This document shows positions 6,765 to 10,900 of a DNA stretch of 10,900 nucleotides, piece by piece. Numbering within the stretch: position 1 is the first letter of the stretch; the number at the start of each line of letters is the position of its first letter. Source of the DNA: Thermoleophilia bacterium. GTDB lineage: Bacteria; Actinomycetota; Thermoleophilia; Gaiellales; SKUG01. The translations under genes were made by a program, and so were the position numbers. The stretch spans positions 1-10,900 of the forward strand of contig JAOPYS010000445.1 in the NCBI GenBank assembly GCA_025964465.1, written 5' to 3'. The notes beneath the pieces are model-generated. The model was not told where the DNA came from and made no database searches. It worked only from the letters and a program-made list of their open reading frames with translations.

Positions 6765-7202
6765 TCACACGGCCTCGGCGCGACGCTTGAGCCCGTCGAG
6801 CGCCTGGCCGGTGATGTGCTTGGCCGCGCGCTTGAGCATGAACCCGGGGACGGGGAACCCCGGGTCGATGGCCAGCTCGTACAGGACGTTCGTCGAGCCG
6901 TCGTCGTTGATCTCGAAGGTGTAGCCCCCGTCGACCTGCTTGATGTCGCCGCCGGGCCGGCTCGTCCAGCTCATGCGCTCGGAGCCCTCGTACTCGTAGT
7001 CGAGCGTGTACGTGACCACCTTGATGGAGATGTCGACGTCCATCGTCGCGGCGGTCGGCCGCCCCTCCGAGTCCGTCTCGAGCACCTCGACGCGCTTCAC
7101 GTCCTTGAGCCACTCGGGGTACGACTCCACGTCGCTGACGATCGCCATCAGCTCCTCGGCCGTCGCGTCCATGTCCATGTTGGAAGATCCCTGGTGCGCC
7201 AT
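6765..7202 (-). CDS. SRPBCC (START/polyketide-cyclase-like) small-ligand-binding protein
   Basis: This is a soluble cytoplasmic protein of 145 residues with the helix-grip fold found in COQ10-like, RatA-like and polyketide-cyclase-like proteins, which bind hydrophobic ligands. The N-terminal helix and turn, ATAEELMAIVSDVESYPEWL (13-32), is the classic start of this fold. It is followed by strands VKRVEVLETD, TAATMDVDISIKVVTYTLDY, ERMSWTS, GGYTFEIND and TNVLYELAID. It ends with the long helix VPGFMLKRAAKHITGQALDGLKRR (split at 118-136 and 137-141). The length is normal for a single-domain member. The ATG at 7202 has no ribosome binding site, but TAGGAT lies 6 nt before it, which suggests a leaderless transcript. 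terC follows after 7 nt, so the pair probably forms one mRNA. The ligand and any functional link with terC are unknown. Confidence 0.85.
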   Translation of the reverse strand: MAHQGSSNMDMDATAEELMAIVSDVESYPEWLKDVKRVEVLETDSEGRPTAATMDVDISIKVVTYTLDYEYEGSERMSWTSRPGGDIKQVDGGYTFEINDDGSTNVLYELAIDPGFPVPGFMLKRAAKHITGQALDGLKRRAEAV

Positions 7203-7206
7203 GGGC

Positions 7207-7234
7207 CGATCCTACCCACGCGGTCGCAGGATCG
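7207..7234 (-). promoter_or_regulatory. Leaderless promoter with overlapping inverted repeat before the SRPBCC gene
   Basis: Read on the minus strand, the -10-like TAGGAT (7214-7209) lies 6 nt before the ATG at 7202, so transcription would begin at or next to the start codon. The box sits inside a perfect 7-bp inverted repeat, CGATCCT (7207-7213) and AGGATCG (7228-7234), with a 14-nt spacer. The repeat could be an operator covering the -10. It could also be a terminator-like stem for the NagA-like transcript, whose stop codon is at 7246-7248. No good -35 is seen. Confidence 0.45.
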
Positions 7235-7245
7235 TCCGACGAGGT

Positions 7246-8400
7246 TCAGTGAAGCTCGACGATCCAGGCCGGGTCGCCCACCTGCAACCCCAGCGCGCGC
7301 GACGGATCGAGCACGCGACGGGGCGCGGCGCCCATCGCGACGGCCACCGCCACGTCGTCGAGCCCGATACCCCGAAGCACCCCGGGCGCGACGTCGAGCA
7401 GGGACGCCGACCCGGCGAGGTGGCCCTCGGGGTCGCGAAGGGCGACGCCGTCGTGCGTCACGGTGGTGCCGGCCCACCGGTACGGTCCCGGCGGGCACCC
7501 CGCGAAGGGTGAGGCGTCGCTGATGGCGACCCATCCGCCCGCGCCGCAGGCTGCCACCGACAGCGCGATCGTGCCGGGGTGCAGGTGCACGCCGTCGCAG
7601 ATCAGCTCGCAGTGCACGCGCGGGTCGGCAAGCACGGCGGCGACGATGCCGGGGTCGCGGTGGGTCACCGGCCGCATGGCGTTCCAGGTGTGGGTGGCGA
7701 GCGTCGCACCTGCGTCGATGGCGCGCCGGGCCTGCTCCCACGTCGCGTCGGAGTGTGCGAGCGAGGCGACGATCCCCAGCTCGCGAGCCCGTTCGACCAG
7801 CTCGACGGCCCCGGGCAGCTCGGGGGCGACGTCGATGATGCGCAGCGCGCCCCCGGCCTCACGCGCGGCCGCGTGCAGCTCCTCCAGCAGCGCCGTGTCG
7901 GGTGGGCGGAACGTCTCGGGCGGCCACACGCCGGCACGGAGCGGGTTGAGGAACAGGCCCTCGATGCGCAGGCCGACGCACCACGCGTCCGGCTGCGCCG
8001 CCACCGCCTGCGCGGCTGCCGCGAGGTGCTCCACCGGGTCGGCCGGCGGGCGCTGCGGCACGGGCAGCGTCGCGATCCACTCGTACGCCGGCACGGCCAG
8101 CTCGTGGCTCCACCCGGCGTCGCGGCTCGCGTCGCGCAGCGCCAGGTCGATCGCGCCCGGGTCGCCGCCGGGCGGGACGACGTGCCCGCCGCACCCGTGG
8201 AAGTGCAGGTCGAGGGGTGCGGGCGCGACGAGGGCGTCGCCCACGTCGATGGCGTCGGCCTCGTCCGCGTCGGGGCGGACGTCGACCACGACGGCGCCGC
8301 GCGGGCCGAGTGCGAGCTCCACGATGCCCGGGCGGACGCCTCCCCCGACGAGGAGGCGGCGCGAGCGGACGTGTAGCGAGTCGCGGGTCGTGGGCAGCAT
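7246..8400 (-). CDS. NagA-like amidohydrolase (N-acetylglucosamine-6-phosphate deacetylase family)
   Basis: This is a cytoplasmic metal-dependent hydrolase of 384 residues, close to the usual NagA length. NagA removes acetate from N-acetylglucosamine-6-phosphate in amino-sugar catabolism. The amidohydrolase HxH is in DLHFHG (H66, H68). The family glutamate is E147 in LRIEGLFLNP. Metal histidines are H216 (SLAHSDAT) and H237 (ATHTWNAM). The substrate region reads ICDGVHLHP (267-275), and the catalytic aspartate is D295 in AISDAS. GHLAGSASLL (326-335) is the conserved late block. Several usual positions differ: HLEGPF reads RIEGLF, and GHTxA reads AHSDA, so another N-acyl sugar substrate is possible. 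The ATG at 8400 has no clear ribosome binding site. The gene diverges from two oxidoreductases across 54 bp, which suggests one shared catabolic module. No kinase, transporter or nagB lies in the window. Confidence 0.83.
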   Translation of the reverse strand: MLPTTRDSLHVRSRRLLVGGGVRPGIVELALGPRGAVVVDVRPDADEADAIDVGDALVAPAPLDLHFHGCGGHVVPPGGDPGAIDLALRDASRDAGWSHELAVPAYEWIATLPVPQRPPADPVEHLAAAAQAVAAQPDAWCVGLRIEGLFLNPLRAGVWPPETFRPPDTALLEELHAAAREAGGALRIIDVAPELPGAVELVERARELGIVASLAHSDATWEQARRAIDAGATLATHTWNAMRPVTHRDPGIVAAVLADPRVHCELICDGVHLHPGTIALSVAACGAGGWVAISDASPFAGCPPGPYRWAGTTVTHDGVALRDPEGHLAGSASLLDVAPGVLRGIGLDDVAVAVAMGAAPRRVLDPSRALGLQVGDPAWIVELH

Positions 8401-8412
8401 CGGGTGGGGCGC

Positions 8413-8431
8413 GGACCTTCGGGGAACGTCC
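8413..8431. promoter_or_regulatory. 19-bp imperfect palindrome, candidate operator
   Basis: The sequence GGACCTTCGGGGAACGTCC is symmetric about base 8422, with 7 of 9 positions matching between arms (GGACxTTC and GAAxGTCC). It lies in the 54-bp region between the divergent NagA-like and oxidoreductase genes. It is directly upstream of the oxidoreductase's possible -10 (TACGCT, 8433-8438) and spans the likely transcription start of the NagA-like gene. A dimeric repressor bound here could control both directions. No regulator gene is in the window, so this is inference from position and symmetry. Confidence 0.4.
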
Positions 8432-8433
8432 CT

Positions 8434-8461
8434 ACGCTATAGGAGGGGGAGCACGTGTCGG
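8434..8461 (-). promoter_or_regulatory. Candidate promoter of the NagA-like gene
   Basis: On the minus strand, CCGACA (8461-8456, four of six matches to TTGACA) is followed by a 16-nt spacer and TAGCGT (8439-8434, TANNNT form). Transcription would start near 8427, giving a leader of about 27 nt. The same bases read TACGCT on the plus strand, so the -10 site may be shared by both directions. Confidence 0.3.
8441..8449 (+). promoter_or_regulatory. Strong ribosome binding site fixing the GTG start at 8455
   Basis: AGGAGGGGG lies 5 nt before the GTG at 8455. It is the best Shine-Dalgarno in the window and decides this start, although the same reading region has other upstream open frames. If the TACGCT at 8433-8438 were the plus-strand -10, the transcript would begin inside this site, so the real plus promoter is probably elsewhere or uses another box. 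Confidence 0.7.
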
Positions 8462-9537
8462 AGGAATCTCGTCCCGTAGGCCTGGCCATCATCGGCGCAG
8501 GCCTGATGGGCAGTCAGCACGCGACCAGCGCGTCGGCGTGCCCGGAGATCACGCTCGTCGGCATCCACGCCGCGGAATCCACGCAGTCGAAGGCGCTGGC
8601 CGAGCACCACGGGTGCCACCAGTTCGGCAGCGTCGCCGACGTGCTCCGCGACGACCGCGTGGAAGCGGTGCTCGTCGCGACGCCCACCGACACGCACGAC
8701 GAGCTGGCGGCGCTGGCGATGGCGTCGGGCAAGCACGCCTTCGTGGAGAAGCCGGTCACGCGGACGCTCGACGACGCGCTCGTACTACGCAGCGTCGCGC
8801 GCAGCACGGGGCGCGTGCTCGGCGTCGGCCACGTCATCCGTTACTTCGCCGAGTACCGCGCGATCCACGCCGCGGTCACGGGGGGCGACATCGGCACGCC
8901 GGCGGTCGCGACCTTCGGCCGGCGCTGCCAGCAGCCGGACTGGTCGCCCGACGGCTGGCACACCGACATGGCGCGCTCGGGCGGCGTGGCCGTCGACATG
9001 CTCGTGCACGATGTCGACCTGGCCCGCTGGTGCTTCGGCGAGCCCACCGCCGTGCACGCGCGCGTCGTCGGGAGCGACCGCCACGGCGGCCTCGACTACG
9101 CCCTCGCGACGCTCGTCTACGAGGACGGCCCGATCGTGCACCTGCACGGCTCGTGGGCCGAGCCCGAGGGGTTCTCGCAGTCGGCCGAGGTCTGCGGCTC
9201 GACCGGCATGGTCAGCTACGACTCGCGCGGGCGCGACGAGCTGGTGGTGACCCCGCACGCGAGCAACACCGGCGTCACGGCCCTGCCACCGCCACCCGCT
9301 GGTCGGGAGGATCCGTTCCAGTCCCAGCTGCGGGACTTCGCGGGTGCGATCCGGGGCGGCCCGGCCATGCCCTCCGACATCGACTGGGCGATCGGCAGCC
9401 TGCGCATCGCCCTCGCGATGCTCGAATCCAGCGACACGAGGGACGTCGTCGAGCTCGAACCGCTCGGCGCGCTGTTCGACCGTGAGGCAGCGGCGAGCCT
9501 GGTGGCTGCCGGCGCGACGAAGGGAGCGGTGCGATGA
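8455..9537 (+). CDS. Gfo/Idh/MocA-family NAD(P)-dependent oxidoreductase (first of two)
   Basis: This cytoplasmic sugar or polyol dehydrogenase-type protein has 360 residues, the usual family length. The N-terminal Rossmann fold has VGLAIIGAGLMGSQHA (8-23), with the full GxGxxG at G14, G16 and G19. It continues with the ATPTDTH nucleotide-contact loop (75-81) and the hallmark VEKP (97-100, catalytic K99). The C-terminal alpha/beta domain has SGGVAVDMLVHDVDLARWCF (175-194), where D181 and H185 are the expected substrate-site residues. The end has the typical DPFQSQLRDFAGAIRGG and SLRIALAMLESS stretches. Relatives include myo-inositol 2-dehydrogenase and other sugar dehydrogenases; the substrate cannot be read from sequence. 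The stop overlaps the start of the next gene by ATGA, so the two are translationally coupled. The GTG start is set by a strong ribosome binding site. Confidence 0.92.
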   Translation: MSEESRPVGLAIIGAGLMGSQHATSASACPEITLVGIHAAESTQSKALAEHHGCHQFGSVADVLRDDRVEAVLVATPTDTHDELAALAMASGKHAFVEKPVTRTLDDALVLRSVARSTGRVLGVGHVIRYFAEYRAIHAAVTGGDIGTPAVATFGRRCQQPDWSPDGWHTDMARSGGVAVDMLVHDVDLARWCFGEPTAVHARVVGSDRHGGLDYALATLVYEDGPIVHLHGSWAEPEGFSQSAEVCGSTGMVSYDSRGRDELVVTPHASNTGVTALPPPPAGREDPFQSQLRDFAGAIRGGPAMPSDIDWAIGSLRIALAMLESSDTRDVVELEPLGALFDREAAASLVAAGATKGAVR

Positions 9538-10499
9538 AGGTCGGCATCCTGGGGACGAGGCACGTACACGCGGACGGCCTCGCCGCCAACGCAGAGGCCG
9601 CGGGCGCGGAGCTCGTCGGCGCGAGCGAGCGTGACGAGGCGGCGCGCAGCGCGTGGTCGCGCACGCCGATCGTGGATCGCGACGAGCTGCTCGAGCAGTG
9701 CGACGCCGTCATCGTCGCGGGCACGAACCGCGAACGGGTCGACGACACGCTCGCGGCCTGCGCGGCAGGGCGCCCCGTCCTGTCGGAGAAGCCCGTCGCC
9801 GCCGACGCGGAGGAGCTCGTGCGCCTCGTGGCGGGCGCCGACCCGGCGCTCGTCATGGTGGCGCTCCCGATCCGCTTCGGCGGATCGGTGCGGCGCGCGC
9901 GCGAGGCCATCGAGGCAGGCGTGATCGGCACGCCGCTCGCCGCCCGCGGCACGAACCACGGCCAGTTCCCCGGGGGCTGGTTCGGGCGCCGCGACGACGC
10001 CGGCGGTGGTGCGCTGCAGGACCACGTCGTGCACCTGTCCGACGCGCTGTGCTGGCTGACGGGCGACCGCGTGTCTCGCGCGTACGCGCGCGCGACGCGT
10101 GTGATGCACCCGGAGAACGACGTCGAGGACTGCGGCGTGGTGACGCTCGACTTCGAGTCGGGCCTGTTCGCGAGCATCGACTCGTCGTGGTCGCGACCCG
10201 AGAGCTTCCCGACGTGGGGCGACGTGTGGCTCGAGATCGTCGGCACGGGCGGGCGGATCCGGCTCGACCCCATGGCGACGCACCTGGACCACTACGACGA
10301 TGGCGCCGGCAAGCTGCGGCACGTCGGCTACTCCGATGACGACATGACCCTCGCGATGGTGCGCGCGTTCCTCGACTTCGCCCGAGATGGCGGGCCCTCG
10401 CCCGTGTCACTCGCGGAGGGGATCCACGCGAGCGACGTGGTGCTGGCCAGCTACGCCTCCGTGGCGAGCGGCCGCACGGAGCCCGTCACCGCCCGCTGA
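9534..10499 (+). CDS. Gfo/Idh/MocA-family oxidoreductase with altered nucleotide-binding motif (second of two)
   Basis: This is a shorter family member of 321 residues. The N-terminus reads MKVGILGTRHVHADGLAANA. The usual GxGxxG is replaced by G4xxG7 followed by TRHVHAD, so only part of the dinucleotide-binding glycine pattern remains. The loop that usually reads TPNxxH is GTNRERV (63-69). The hallmark SEKPVA is intact (84-89, K86), as is GGGALQDHVVHLSDALCWL (157-175), with D163, H167 and D170. The C-terminal domain continues with ENDVEDCGVVTLDFESGLF and ends with MVRAFLDFARDGG. The start is firm: AGGGAG lies 7 nt before the ATG, and ATGA overlaps the previous stop. It may use NAD(P) in a modified way, or act as a partner or sensor of the first oxidoreductase. 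The gene ends 9 bp from the stop of convergent nadE. Confidence 0.9.
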   Translation: MKVGILGTRHVHADGLAANAEAAGAELVGASERDEAARSAWSRTPIVDRDELLEQCDAVIVAGTNRERVDDTLAACAAGRPVLSEKPVAADAEELVRLVAGADPALVMVALPIRFGGSVRRAREAIEAGVIGTPLAARGTNHGQFPGGWFGRRDDAGGGALQDHVVHLSDALCWLTGDRVSRAYARATRVMHPENDVEDCGVVTLDFESGLFASIDSSWSRPESFPTWGDVWLEIVGTGGRIRLDPMATHLDHYDDGAGKLRHVGYSDDDMTLAMVRAFLDFARDGGPSPVSLAEGIHASDVVLASYASVASGRTEPVTAR

Positions 10500-10508
10500 C
10501 CCCCCCTC

Positions 10509-10900
10509 TCATAGTGGCGAGGACGTATCGAGGGCAGCGGCGGCGCGTCCGTCGAAGGCGTTGGTGATGGGCACGCGTCGGTCGCGTCCGAAGGCCTTGT
10601 CGGTGACGCGCACCCCGGGCGGGGCCTGCCGGCGCTTGTACTCCGCCCGGTCGACCATCTGCTGGATGCGAGCCACCACGTCCGCGTCGAACCCGGCCGC
10701 GACGACGTCCTCGACCCCGTCGTCCTCGTCCACGAGCCGCGACAGGATGCCATCGAGCGTGTCGTAGTCGGGCAGCGAGTCGCTGTCGCGCTGGTCCTCG
10801 CTCAGCTCCGCGGACGGCGGGCGGTCGATCACGCTCGGCGGCACCACCGGGTCCTCCCCCGCAGCAGCTGCCACGCCGTTGCGCCACCGCGCGAGCCGGA
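10509..10900 (-). CDS. nadE: NAD+ synthetase NadE, C-terminal part (5' end outside window)
   Basis: This is the last step of NAD synthesis, the ATP-dependent amidation of nicotinic acid adenine dinucleotide. The frame is open to the window edge, where it reads RLARWRNGVAAAAGEDPVV, so the gene begins outside. Recognisable C-terminal blocks are RPPSAELSEDQRDSDSLPDY, then DTLDGILSRLVDEDDGVEDV and AAGFDADVVARIQQMVDRAE. The ending is YKRRQAPPGVRVTDKAFGRD and RRVPITNAFD, typical of the synthetase domain of glutamine-dependent NadE proteins. The YKRRQ and FGRDRRxPITN blocks are highly characteristic. Whether the glutaminase domain is present cannot be seen here, but this C-terminus is of the type fused to it. 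A short Ala-rich tail follows the last motif. It converges on the second oxidoreductase with a 9-bp gap and shows no link to the sugar module beyond position. Confidence 0.93.
   Translation of the reverse strand, partial: RLARWRNGVAAAAGEDPVVPPSVIDRPPSAELSEDQRDSDSLPDYDTLDGILSRLVDEDDGVEDVVAAGFDADVVARIQQMVDRAEYKRRQAPPGVRVTDKAFGRDRRVPITNAFDGRAAAALDTSSPL

Noticed and set aside
8217..9485. A 422-residue plus-strand open frame overlapping the first oxidoreductase in another frame
   Set aside because: It is extremely Arg/Ala/Gly-rich and has no motif, while the 8455 frame has the full Rossmann and EKP signatures and a strong ribosome binding site.
10077..10094. An 18-nt perfectly alternating pyrimidine-purine run (CGCGCGTACGCGCGCGCG), Z-DNA-like
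   Set aside because: It lies within the second oxidoreductase and encodes Arg/Ala/Tyr residues in frame. Such runs are expected in coding DNA of this GC content.
1..10900. Mobile element, prophage, CRISPR array or tRNA genes
   Set aside because: No transposase or integrase, no direct repeats with spacers, no terminal inverted repeats and no cloverleaf-like sequence were seen. Composition is even across the window.

Overview
The window is about 10.9 kb of very GC-rich DNA (estimated near 70% or above by eye). Codon third positions are dominated by G and C, and genes are closely packed. The gene content is a MurJ flippase, secreted peptidoglycan hydrolases, a glutamine-dependent type NAD synthetase and a leaderless-looking promoter. 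This suggests a high-GC actinobacterium (Actinomycetota), perhaps of the Thermoleophilia kind. The lineage is an inference from style and gene families; no rRNA or other marker is present. There are no tRNAs, CRISPR arrays, insertion sequences or phage genes, so it reads as ordinary chromosome.

Layout. Bases 1-948 (+) hold the C-terminal part of MurJ, the lipid II flippase, cut off by the window edge. Converging on it is a long minus-strand run. In transcription order from high to low coordinates it is: a NagA-like amidohydrolase (8400-7246); a START/SRPBCC-fold protein (7202-6765); a TerC/YjbE-type membrane protein (6757-6032); a secreted M23 endopeptidase with FlgD-like Ig domains (5911-4352); an McrB-like AAA+ NTPase (4287-2575); a secreted lysozyme-fold protein (2565-1609); and an unrecognised small protein (1491-964). 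The SRPBCC/TerC pair (7-nt gap) and the AAA/lysozyme-fold pair (9-nt gap) look cotranscribed. On the plus strand, two Gfo/Idh/MocA oxidoreductases (8455-9537 and 9534-10499) overlap by ATGA and diverge from the NagA-like gene. The C-terminal part of NadE (10900-10509, minus) converges on them.

How the parts may work together. MurJ, the M23 peptidase and the lysozyme-fold protein form a cell-envelope neighbourhood. The NagA-like gene and the two oxidoreductases look like a small sugar or amino-sugar catabolic module. A 19-bp imperfect palindrome (8413-8431) in their shared 54-bp intergenic region is a candidate operator. The least ordinary gene is the McrB-like NTPase. It has no McrC partner and no room for the usual N-terminal DNA-binding domain. 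It carries roughly 120-130 extra, strand-rich residues between Walker A and Walker B, and it sits directly upstream of a secreted wall-hydrolase-like gene.
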